From: an uncultured Pelagibacteraceae bacterium
Lineage (GTDB): Bacteria; Pseudomonadota; Alphaproteobacteria; Pelagibacterales; Pelagibacteraceae
Length of the DNA: 58,141 nt
NCBI GenBank assembly: GCA_902555655.1
Contig: CACDSX010000005.1
Coordinates: 1-58,141 of the forward strand
Reading direction: 5' to 3'
The translations under genes and the position numbers were made by a program. Shown in pieces: positions 10,401 to 16,567 of this stretch. How positions within the stretch are numbered: position 1 is the first letter of the stretch; every line of letters starts with the position of its first letter. Below the pieces are notes generated by a model that made no database searches, was not told the origin of the DNA, and worked only from the letters and a program-made list of their open reading frames with translations.

Positions 10401-10841
10401 GTTTCTTATGGTTTATTGGTAGATAAAACGGGTGCAACAGATCTCGATTTAACAGATCGATCTCATGAAACAGTTCTAGGAGAAGATGTTGTAGTCGGTA
10501 AAGAAAAGATTGGTATAGTTTCAAAATTAGATGCTGATAGTCAGTGGCGAGTAAAAGATATTACTCAATTAAAAACTTTTTTAGATTATCTAAAAGGCTT
10601 TTCTAAAATACCTGTTAAGCTTACTAAGAAATTTGAGGGAGATTTAGAAGGAAAAATTAATGCAGAATTAAAAAATGGTCAAGCTAGAGCTCAAGATCTT
10701 AAAAAGAATATGCAATCAGTTGAAGGTGATGATAGTTTAGCCGAACTTCAAAAAACTTCTTCTATTATTGAACCTGTTTTTATTCAGGGGCTTAAACAAG
10801 TAATTAATGAAGTCACGAGTGGAAAATTAAAACTTAGGTAA
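7425..10841 (+). CDS. Large protein with a C-terminal Hsp70/actin-like ATPase domain
   Basis: 1138 residues, the largest gene of the operon and cytoplasmic (no signal or membrane span). The second half carries the actin/Hsp70 fold motifs in order: phosphate-1 GIDFGTTNSC (D588), phosphate-2 IDIGGGTSDLS (D802) and an adenosine-type ICLGGKAS (about 943-950). The N-terminal 580 residues have no motif I recognise and are not the usual Hsp70 arrangement, where the ATPase comes first. No standard Hsp70 substrate-binding domain follows; the last 150 residues are charged and helical. The SrfB family of virulence-associated proteins is a possible relative of similar size and ATPase signature, but I cannot test this here. 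It follows the tubulin-like gene by 2 bases. Confidence 0.75.
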   Translation: MVRKVLPPLNDQNQVPNIASSGEWKAEDATFLEKLAKGLKMGGEEVVSAADINSVPDVWARVLIVRNGLVDQSKSIIDEWRGTLALLALAPYYKHIYELNSSIVNIQDIKDNPFTGGAPAGSNYAHIGKILFDVIPKDTMAQGQDWNAIGVLNFNKSAIAVINPYTMVAAARDYTSIESIRKLPWYEDGFLKDPCNAKDMRNEQYAVLSHYLDNLINGIQSLSPSNMEVFNAVMGRLQEFKSSCDAKIGNVEFSSWTPTKVNLNLPAQPVYNLLSKISIGATDQNAKFDCGLKIRPEFEDQIKGGVFADFRVAQSTGKTLSDIRVWNNYSLNSLRQDENLSKTLKSECEKEGYIYLTPETIFTEKLVVFAGDNRKLKEHSSDGNQFAYPVNSALLMFMDPKSLSTNCIVSPDGDNFKVVIYLEFVSEKGNTMNYTLEKIYKAKDVVKNRGVPLGFSVWPDIKFENWDQYFFFYDGNAQVNILPKNIFAVRDIRNKLESLSGDDKVKFIDNMMHSHQVIGEEIPIQQTTAVTELRTLRSSPEAILCNVATQSGGKSYTEHNKRVDVGLILFPDAQEVQETSNQWSVGIDFGTTNSCVYYKENKENPKELNFKNRINLPYEPGTDEEEIEEVMQAHKEFVPSRLVTIPFMTILRERAYKESTVENLPFRSNFIYYVDQVLYAIQDLPDDKRPLKFNLKWDEAEQSRTKVQYFISQAVLQAAVEAAANGVKRENLTFNFSYPEAYNTDHLRAFKRITRRAVNIGLHDENYKTQEKTGFETESIASALYFAKGQEVPFTENVVTIDIGGGTSDLSIWQDTKLLWRNSFKLAGKDVLINYLTNNLTLIKEISGNDDLLLESYQTLQSIKTNKAKLANGIELLVNSPQFGEAFKKKFDIFSGKEKGKELKDLTELALSGILYYVSQVLNHLIENGEFQSGANKSKSLRICLGGKASTLYKVVFEDSEDQESLSKMVSKVTKGIFTNIGIVFTDTPKHEVSYGLLVDKTGATDLDLTDRSHETVLGEDVVVGKEKIGIVSKLDADSQWRVKDITQLKTFLDYLKGFSKIPVKLTKKFEGDLEGKINAELKNGQARAQDLKKNMQSVEGDDSLAELQKTSSIIEPVFIQGLKQVINEVTSGKLKLR

Positions 10842-10843
10842 AA

Positions 10844-12760
10844 ATGAATAGTATCTTTAAAAATTTATTAATTCTATTTTTTTTTATATTTTCTATAAAT
10901 TCTAATGTGTTAGCTTTTCATAAAAAGGGAAATTCTCAAACTAAAATTGAAATCACTGAAGGATTAAAAAAAAAAGATGTTCAACTAAGATATTGTACAT
11001 CTAGTGTAAAAAAATTGATTATTACAGAAGAATTAATTGACAAAAGCGAAAATAAAACTGTAGAGGAACAATTAGAAGAATTTGATCCCGATAAGCAAAA
11101 AACTTTAATAAAAAAAGAATATTATGATGTAAAATCTTATCATTCGGTTAAAGCTAAACCATATAAAGGTATACTTTTTTTAGATATGCTCAAGGATCTA
11201 AAAAAAATTGATGCAACAACACCCTTTTCAAACATTCTAAGTTTTTATTGTGTTCAAAATTTACCAGAGGAAGGTAAAACAAAATCTTTTAAATTAAATG
11301 AGAAGATCAAAAAACTTTATAACGAACTAGCTACTGATAACGGCCTTACAAAAGCATCTGATCCTATTGGTGATGAGATTTTCACAAAAGGAAAAATTAG
11401 TTTAGATAGAGATAATCTAATAATTGCAGATGCAAGGTTTATAATAGATGAGAATAATAAGAGAAAGAAGGAAGCAGAATCTAAAGCAGCAGCTGATAAA
11501 AAAATTAAAGAGGAGAAAGATTGGCTAGCCGCAAATCAACAACCACTTTTAGATAAAATTGACAAAAAAATTAATGCTTTTGATGATAAAATTGCAGAAG
11601 TAAATAATGAATATAAGCAATTAAAAATTGATTATGAGAAATTCGAAAATGATTTTAAAGAAAAAATAATAGAAGTTGAGGATAAATTAGAGGACGTTGA
11701 TAGATCAAAAAGTGAATTAAAAGAAAAAGCAAAAGAACTTAGATCAGCAAAAAGAGAATTTTTATCAACTAATATTTTAGATGATTTTAAAGATAAATTT
11801 AATTCTACAAAAAGAATTAAAAGTAAAAATTACCCAAATTATAAAGATTTAGAAAAATTAAGAGATGCTGTTGCAAAAGGAAAGAAAAAGAGACAATTCA
11901 CGAATAAAAAGAAAGGGTTTTTTGTTCGATGGGAAAGATTAGAAAACTCTAAATTAAATATAAAACAAAGTGATAAGATTGGCGCTTTAAGTGCTGAAAT
12001 TAAAAAGGCTGAATCTAATATAGTTAATAATATTGATAGTTTAATTTTAGAAATTGATAATTTAGAGGAGGAATTTGGTAGTCAGCTTCCTTGGAAATTA
12101 ATTATTATTGGTATTGCAGTGTTCATAGTTATTACTGGTGTTGGTGCTTATGTTTATTTAAATAATAGAAGAATACAAAAATTACAAGAAGAGGCAGATA
12201 AAAAGGTTGGATCATTAAAAAGTGATTTAGAAGGAAGATTAAAAGATACCTCTGAACAAATTAAATCTGTAGGTAGAGCTGCGACTAGATCAGGACAATC
12301 TGGAACTTCACAACAAGAGCAAGTAGTTGAAGAAAAACCTAAATCTCAAGAGGAAATTATAGCTGCAAAATATGATGAATTAGTTTCCGACTATAGAGAG
12401 GCTTTAGATGATTTTGCTAAGGTCGCTAAATTTAAACAAAAGTGGAATGGTTTAGCTTTAAGTAGAAAAGAAAGACAAGATGGAACTAAAACTATTTTAG
12501 TTAGTTCACCAAGAGCATTTGAAAAAGCAGATATATGGTGTGTAACTTTTAGTGATAAATACTTTGCATTTGCTGGATCTACTGTGAGATCAAATATGGC
12601 AACTTATATGAATCTAGATTTTGAAAAAGCTAGTAGAGAATTTAAAGGTGTGTTTTCTATTTCAACTGGAACTAATTATACATGTGAACCATCTGTTTTA
12701 AGAAAAGGTGGTGCTGGATTTGTAGTTGAAAGAGCAGGAAAAATAGTTTTCCCAACTTAA
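10844..12760 (+). CDS. Signal-peptide, coiled-coil, single-span membrane protein with a cytoplasmic C-terminal domain
   Basis: 638 residues. A signal peptide (1-24, ending VLA) exports the N-terminal part. Residues about 205-310 and 380-412 are strongly charged heptad-like coiled coil. One membrane span is at about 418-441 (IIIGIAVFIVITGVGAYVYL), followed by basic NNRR, which places the C-terminus in the cytoplasm. After another short coil (445-480) a compact domain of about 130 residues (505-638) contains two Trp and two Cys and ends KIVFPT; I do not recognise it. The topology makes this the natural link between the periplasmic VWA protein and the cytoplasmic tubulin- and Hsp70-like proteins. 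It is spaced 2 bases from the gene before and 1 from the gene after. Confidence 0.65.
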   Translation: MNSIFKNLLILFFFIFSINSNVLAFHKKGNSQTKIEITEGLKKKDVQLRYCTSSVKKLIITEELIDKSENKTVEEQLEEFDPDKQKTLIKKEYYDVKSYHSVKAKPYKGILFLDMLKDLKKIDATTPFSNILSFYCVQNLPEEGKTKSFKLNEKIKKLYNELATDNGLTKASDPIGDEIFTKGKISLDRDNLIIADARFIIDENNKRKKEAESKAAADKKIKEEKDWLAANQQPLLDKIDKKINAFDDKIAEVNNEYKQLKIDYEKFENDFKEKIIEVEDKLEDVDRSKSELKEKAKELRSAKREFLSTNILDDFKDKFNSTKRIKSKNYPNYKDLEKLRDAVAKGKKKRQFTNKKKGFFVRWERLENSKLNIKQSDKIGALSAEIKKAESNIVNNIDSLILEIDNLEEEFGSQLPWKLIIIGIAVFIVITGVGAYVYLNNRRIQKLQEEADKKVGSLKSDLEGRLKDTSEQIKSVGRAATRSGQSGTSQQEQVVEEKPKSQEEIIAAKYDELVSDYREALDDFAKVAKFKQKWNGLALSRKERQDGTKTILVSSPRAFEKADIWCVTFSDKYFAFAGSTVRSNMATYMNLDFEKASREFKGVFSISTGTNYTCEPSVLRKGGAGFVVERAGKIVFPT

Positions 12761-12761
12761 T

Positions 12762-13619
12762 ATGATTTATAAATTTATTGATAATAATGGTTCAGAAATA
12801 TCAGTTAACTCTTTAGAAAGTTTACAGGCTTTAGTTGATAGTGATACTATTAATGAAAGTACTAAAGTAAAAGCTGGACTAAGAGGGAAGTGGACAATAG
12901 CCTTAGAAATAGAGGGATTAATCTTTAACACTAAAGACGAAGTTCAGAATATTTCAGAACCAGAGGAAGATATTAAGTCTTTTATAACTCAATCAGAGAA
13001 CTCTTCTAAAAAAGATGAGATAGAAGAAATTAAAGAGAAAGTTGTAACAAAAAAAGAGGAAGAAAAAATTGATGAGGAGGAAACTAAAGTAGCACAGGAA
13101 GTCTCTGAATATGAAAATAATGAAAGTTCGAATGATACCTCCGATTATTATACTGAAAAATTTGAAAATAATGATAATGTAGATGAATTTATGGCACCTA
13201 GTTTACCAGAAGCAATAAAGATTTGTTTTAAAAAGTATTTTGACTTTAAAGGTAGGGCTAGTAGATCTGAATACTGGTATTTTATTCTTTTCATATTTCT
13301 TGGTTATGGAGCTGGTTTTTTATTAGGCTTAATCACACCAGCTTTGTTTTGGTTGTTAGGAATTTTTTTTATAGGAATAATTATACCAGCTATAGCAGCT
13401 ACGACTAGAAGACTACATGACATAAATAAAAGCGGATGGTTTCAAGCTTTACCAATACCACCAGGAATTTTAGAAACTATATTTGCGACAAGTAGAAATG
13501 AGACAGGAGAAATAATTTTTTTAATTATAGGTTTAGCAATTTATATATATTTACTAGTTTTGTATTGCACTGCTGGGGATAGTAAAACAAATAGATTTGG
13601 GAAAAATCCTTTAAAATAA
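12762..13619 (+). CDS. GYF_2-like N-terminal domain fused to a DUF805 membrane domain
   Basis: 285 residues. Residues 1-55 (LQALVDSDTINESTKVKAGL, then RGKWTIALEI) resemble the GYF_2-type domain that often precedes membrane domains. Residues 60-145 are a very acidic Glu/Lys/Asn linker. Residues 152-285 form a DUF805 domain: FKGRASRSEYWYF at its start, RRLHDINKSGWF in the middle, several hydrophobic spans, and the usual NRFGKNPLK ending. It is the last gene of the operon, 1 base after the coiled-coil protein. Its stop codon lies inside the left copy of the 113-base tRNA-Leu repeat, so the operon ends exactly where the recombination boundary begins. Confidence 0.75.
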   Translation: MIYKFIDNNGSEISVNSLESLQALVDSDTINESTKVKAGLRGKWTIALEIEGLIFNTKDEVQNISEPEEDIKSFITQSENSSKKDEIEEIKEKVVTKKEEEKIDEEETKVAQEVSEYENNESSNDTSDYYTEKFENNDNVDEFMAPSLPEAIKICFKKYFDFKGRASRSEYWYFILFIFLGYGAGFLLGLITPALFWLLGIFFIGIIIPAIAATTRRLHDINKSGWFQALPIPPGILETIFATSRNETGEIIFLIIGLAIYIYLLVLYCTAGDSKTNRFGKNPLK

Positions 13620-13725
13620 AAAAAATTTACTTATAGGTCTTGTTCAATTATAAATATTAGCATAAACACTCATGAAATTCATTAATGCCCTCGTGGTGAA
13701 ATTGGTAGACACAAAGGACTTAAAA
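13613..13725 (+). repeat. Left copy of 113-base direct repeat: tRNA-Leu promoter plus tRNA 5' half
   Basis: This aligns without gaps to 16402-16514, with about six mismatches, five of them in the first 26 bases. It covers the tRNA promoter (TTGTTC at 13640-13645, 17 bases, then TAAACA), the leader, and the tRNA-Leu(UAA) gene from its first base (13687) through the anticodon loop CTTAAAA. After 13725 the two copies diverge completely, so this copy cannot make a tRNA. It looks like a recombination footprint with its crossover in the anticodon loop, a known target for tyrosine recombinases. Confidence 0.9.
13687..13725 (+). pseudogene. tRNA-Leu(UAA) fragment, 5' half only
   Basis: Identical to the first 39 bases of the intact tRNA-Leu at 16476: acceptor 5' strand, D arm, 5' anticodon stem and loop. 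The sequence that follows (GCCAAGGGATAG) does not form the anticodon stem, variable arm or T arm. It is a remnant, not a gene. Confidence 0.88.
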
Positions 13726-13744
13726 GCCAAGGGATAGAAGTTAA

Positions 13745-13885
13745 AGTCAGTCCATAGTAGTCCAAGCTAGTCTAAAACATCCTATAAAATCTCATTCTTC
13801 AATTTAGCTTTTAATTAAGATTGGAAAATAAGACTAATTAAATTTGTTCAAACTGGTACTCAACTGGCACCTGAAGAGATAATAT
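13745..13885 (+). repeat. Cluster of short phased repeats and a 35-base repeat, possible recombinase arm sites
   Basis: AGTC occurs at 13745, 13749, 13759 and 13769; the last three sit in AGTCC/AGTCC/AGTCT at an exact 10-base period, one helical turn. ATCCTATAAAATC at 13779-13791 is repeated in perfect inverse at 16359-16371. Bases 13851-13885 (two AACTGG-type units, then a GAGATAA) match 16372-16406 with four mismatches. The block is non-coding and fills the gap between the tRNA fragment and the HtrA-like gene. The layout resembles the arm region of an integrase attachment site, but no integrase gene is present. Confidence 0.55.
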
Positions 13886-13888
13886 TAT

Positions 13889-15127
13889 ATGCTTTTATTA
13901 ATGAAAAAACTTTTAGGAATCCTGGTTCTGGGTTTATTATGGTGCAATTTTGGAATTGCAGTCAGTCTCACTTACGATGATCTAAAAAAATCAGAAAAAG
14001 CTTTAATAAAAAATCCAGAGGATGTTTTAGTTCTATCATCTACTAATACAGGTTTTATACAGTCTAAAATATCGAAAGATTATTTAAATTATTTTAACGA
14101 TTATTTTATTGCAAGAGAGGACTGCTTAGCAACCCAAGTCAGTCTAAAATTCCCAGCTTACTGGTGGTTAGAAGTAGTAGATTGTACTTACAGAAATGAA
14201 AAAAATATAATTTATAAATATAATTTAGACTTACTGTTTGACATAGCACACGAAAGATATTTAAATTTACATAGTGCTGCTAAGAAGCAAGTATCATTAA
14301 GCAAAAATAAAGGTGATGTTGGTTCTTTTTTGTGGACAGAAAGAAGTGTAATAATAAATAGTTTTCAAAAAATGGAGATGTTCCTTGAAAGAGTATATTT
14401 AGCAGAACTAAATAAAGACTCAGATCCAAAAGGTCTTGAAATTGATGATGATGAAATAATATCAGCTTCTTCAGGTTCGGGTTTTTTTGTTTCTAAAGAG
14501 GGACATATAATTACAAATTTTCACGTAATAGATAATTGCAATGTAGTAAAAGTTAATTTTAAAGGAAAACAAGTAAATACTAAAATTATTGCAATTGATA
14601 AAAAAAATGATTTGGCAATTATTCAAACAGATATCAATCCTTCAAAAGTGCTTCCTGTATCAAATAAAGATGTTACCTTATTGCAGGATGTAATTGTTGC
14701 TGGATACCCTCTAGGGAAAAGTATTAGTAGTTCCATTAAGATGCATAAAGGAAGCGTTACAGCTTTGACTGGTTATGAGGATAATTATTCAAATTTTCAA
14801 ACTGACGCAACTATAAATCAAGGTAATAGTGGAGGACCAATAATAGACAAATATGGAAATGTTGTTGGTATCGCTGTTGCTACATGGGTGGAACAAGGAG
14901 TACAGGGAATTCATTTTGGAATTAAATCTTCAGTTTTAAAAACATTTGCAAATTCTAAAGAATTAAATTTTTTACCACCAAATCGTAGAGAAATTTCTGA
15001 GAAAAAACTTGGAGAATTAATTTCGGATTCAACTACTTATTTAGAGTGTTGGATGACTGGTGCAAAAATTAAAAAAATGATTGCAAAAGCTGATAGCAAA
15101 AAAGCATTCTTTAGTAAATTCAAATAA
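13889..15127 (+). CDS. HtrA-like trypsin-fold serine protease, secreted
   Basis: 412 residues with a hydrophobic leader (either the ATG at 13889 or the one at 13901 gives a workable signal peptide; 13889 has a GAAGAGA upstream). The protease domain is about 185-365. The triad is H212 (ITNFHVID), D241 (NDLAIIQT) and S314 (NQGNSGGPII), as in S1C/HtrA proteases. There is no PDZ domain after it, unlike DegP/DegQ. Residues 25-180 form an unassigned domain with a few Cys and Trp. The gene lies inside the tRNA-Leu repeat bracket and overlaps the next gene by 1 base. It is the second trypsin-like protease within 11 kb, but its sequence is clearly different from the lipoprotein protease. Confidence 0.82.
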   Translation: MLLLMKKLLGILVLGLLWCNFGIAVSLTYDDLKKSEKALIKNPEDVLVLSSTNTGFIQSKISKDYLNYFNDYFIAREDCLATQVSLKFPAYWWLEVVDCTYRNEKNIIYKYNLDLLFDIAHERYLNLHSAAKKQVSLSKNKGDVGSFLWTERSVIINSFQKMEMFLERVYLAELNKDSDPKGLEIDDDEIISASSGSGFFVSKEGHIITNFHVIDNCNVVKVNFKGKQVNTKIIAIDKKNDLAIIQTDINPSKVLPVSNKDVTLLQDVIVAGYPLGKSISSSIKMHKGSVTALTGYEDNYSNFQTDATINQGNSGGPIIDKYGNVVGIAVATWVEQGVQGIHFGIKSSVLKTFANSKELNFLPPNRREISEKKLGELISDSTTYLECWMTGAKIKKMIAKADSKKAFFSKFK

Positions 15128-16329
15128 TGAAAAAAATATCAAAATTTACTTTATTATTTTTTTTATTATTGAATTTTTTTACAATTGCAAAATCAGAAAT
15201 TATAGAAGGTTTTTGTTTAGTTAAACGTTCAGATCTCGACATTGCAAAATTAGCTACTGAGGATTATTACAGATTTTTAGGAAAAGAGATTAAGTTTCTA
15301 GTAAGTTTTGATGAAAAATTATTAGCTGATGTATCAGAAGAAGGGGAGCTTTCTGTAATTACTGGAATGTATGGGGGTTCATTAGAATTTGATCAAAAGT
15401 TACAAAAAAATGGAAAAATATTAACTTATAAAAATGAAATTAATGTAACAGGAGATAAAGAAACTGATTTGATTAAATATAGTTATAAAAATAAGTTACA
15501 AATTGTTGATAATAAAATTACAAGTTTTACAGCTGTAGTTGATCAAACAGGATTTTCAACGAATAAGTGGAATTTTCAAATAGATTGTAGAGATTACTCT
15601 TATACAAAAGATGAAAAATTAGAGGCTAAAAAAAAACCTATAATAAAAAAAAAAAAAGATTGTCCAGAAAACATGCCAAAAGCTATGTGTGAATTAATGC
15701 AAAAAATAGAAAATGATAAAAATAAAAATACAAAATCAAAAACAAATTGTCCAGAAAGCATGAATGAAGATTCATGTAAAAAATTTCAAGAAATAATTGA
15801 ACAAATGAAAAACAGCGGTGAAATCGTAAAAAAATCAGAAAAAAAGAATGTAAATAATTTTGATGTTAAAACAGAATACACATGCATGGTAAAAGGTAAC
15901 AATGCTGATACCCCAGCCTGGACAATTTCTACTAATACTATTAGCAAGGTAGGAATGGTTGTTGGTTCTGGAAAGTATCTAATAGAAAATTCATGTTGCC
16001 CAGAAAAAGGACAAAGACTAGGAATTTATGATGAAGATGCAAAATTAAAATGGTTTGATTTAAGTGATGGATATTTATATTTAGACTTAATTGAAAAAAC
16101 TGACGACAAAATACAATATAAAAAATTTAGTTTATTAATTGAACCATCACTAACTGAAAGAATTAATAAATTGTTTGATGGAACTGAAAAAGCTAAAAAG
16201 AGTTATAATAGCGATCTAATTAGTGTTAATTCTTATATTGGCGAAGAAGAAAAATTTTTTTATTCTGCAAAAGCGATTTATAGAGATAGCAGAAATTCTA
16301 AATCTGTCTTTGATGCTGTATGTGAATAA
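15127..16329 (+). CDS. Secreted protein with two cysteine-containing repeats, unknown function
   Basis: 400 residues with a signal peptide (about 1-23). The N-terminal domain (24-160) is beta-rich by composition. A Lys-rich linker then carries two copies of a CPExM motif: CPENMPKAMCELMQKI (about 178-193) and CPESMNEDSCKKFQEI (about 213-228), each a Cys pair in a short helix. The C-terminal half (240-400) includes a CCPEKGQRLG stretch. I recognise no family. It shares its start with the stop of the HtrA-like gene (TAATGA) and is probably co-transcribed with it, so a substrate or partner of the protease is a fair guess. Nothing else supports that. Confidence 0.6.
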   Translation: MKKISKFTLLFFLLLNFFTIAKSEIIEGFCLVKRSDLDIAKLATEDYYRFLGKEIKFLVSFDEKLLADVSEEGELSVITGMYGGSLEFDQKLQKNGKILTYKNEINVTGDKETDLIKYSYKNKLQIVDNKITSFTAVVDQTGFSTNKWNFQIDCRDYSYTKDEKLEAKKKPIIKKKKDCPENMPKAMCELMQKIENDKNKNTKSKTNCPESMNEDSCKKFQEIIEQMKNSGEIVKKSEKKNVNNFDVKTEYTCMVKGNNADTPAWTISTNTISKVGMVVGSGKYLIENSCCPEKGQRLGIYDEDAKLKWFDLSDGYLYLDLIEKTDDKIQYKKFSLLIEPSLTERINKLFDGTEKAKKSYNSDLISVNSYIGEEEKFFYSAKAIYRDSRNSKSVFDAVCE

Positions 16330-16358
16330 AAAAATAATTTAATGATGATTTACAATAG

Positions 16359-16406
16359 GATTTTATAGGATAACTGGTACTCAACTGGTACCTAAGGAGA
16401 TAAAAT
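16359..16406 (+). repeat. Right-side partner of the short repeats (13-base inverted repeat and 35-base direct repeat)
   Basis: GATTTTATAGGAT (16359-16371) is the exact reverse complement of 13779-13791. It is followed directly by 16372-16406, which matches 13851-13885 with four mismatches and contains a perfect GGTACC. Here the 35-base unit touches the 113-base repeat, while on the left it lies about 125 bases beyond it, so the two ends are not simple mirror or tandem copies. Confidence 0.75.
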
Positions 16407-16514
16407 AAAAAAATTTTACTTATTAAACTTGTTCAATTATAAATATTAGCATAAATACTCATGAAATTCATTAATGCCCTCGTGGTGAAATTGGTAGACA
16501 CAAAGGACTTAAAA
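16402..16514 (+). repeat. Right copy of the 113-base direct repeat (promoter plus 5' half of intact tRNA-Leu)
   Basis: This is the partner of 13613-13725, separated from it by 2.7 kb of insert. This copy runs on into a complete tRNA gene and so is the functional one. Confidence 0.9.
16429..16457 (+). promoter_or_regulatory. Promoter of tRNA-Leu(UAA)
   Basis: -35 TTGTTC (16429-16434), a 17-base spacer and -10 TAAATA (16452-16457), placing initiation about 12 bases before the tRNA. The same elements are duplicated at 13640-13668 with -10 TAAACA. Confidence 0.6.
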
Positions 16515-16561
16515 TCCTTGCCGCTTGCGGAGTGCCAGTTCGAGTCTGGCCGAGGGCACCA
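16476..16561 (+). tRNA. tRNA-Leu(UAA)
   Basis: Acceptor stem GCCCTCG pairs with CGAGGGC. It has discriminator A and an encoded CCA (16559-16561). The anticodon stem is AAGGA/TCCTT, the loop CTTAAAA gives anticodon TAA, and the long variable arm is of leucine type. The T arm is AGTTCGAGTCT. It is the target of the 113-base duplication. The nadK start codon lies only 6 bases downstream. Confidence 0.97.
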
Positions 16562-16567
16562 CTACAG

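Noticed and set aside
3939-13619. Calling the operon an SrfABC-type virulence locus
   Set aside because: Only a size and ATPase-motif resemblance to SrfB is visible. No SrfA or SrfC counterpart was recognised.
13851-13885. The 35-base repeat as the last codons of an integrase gene (one frame reads LVLNW..LKR then stop)
   Set aside because: The frame is closed by a stop just upstream on the left, and no integrase motifs occur nearby, so it is treated as a non-coding repeat.
16532-16567. An in-frame upstream extension of nadK from 16532
   Set aside because: It lies inside the 3' half of tRNA-Leu and adds residues unlike NadK. The ATG at 16568 gives a family-typical N-terminus.
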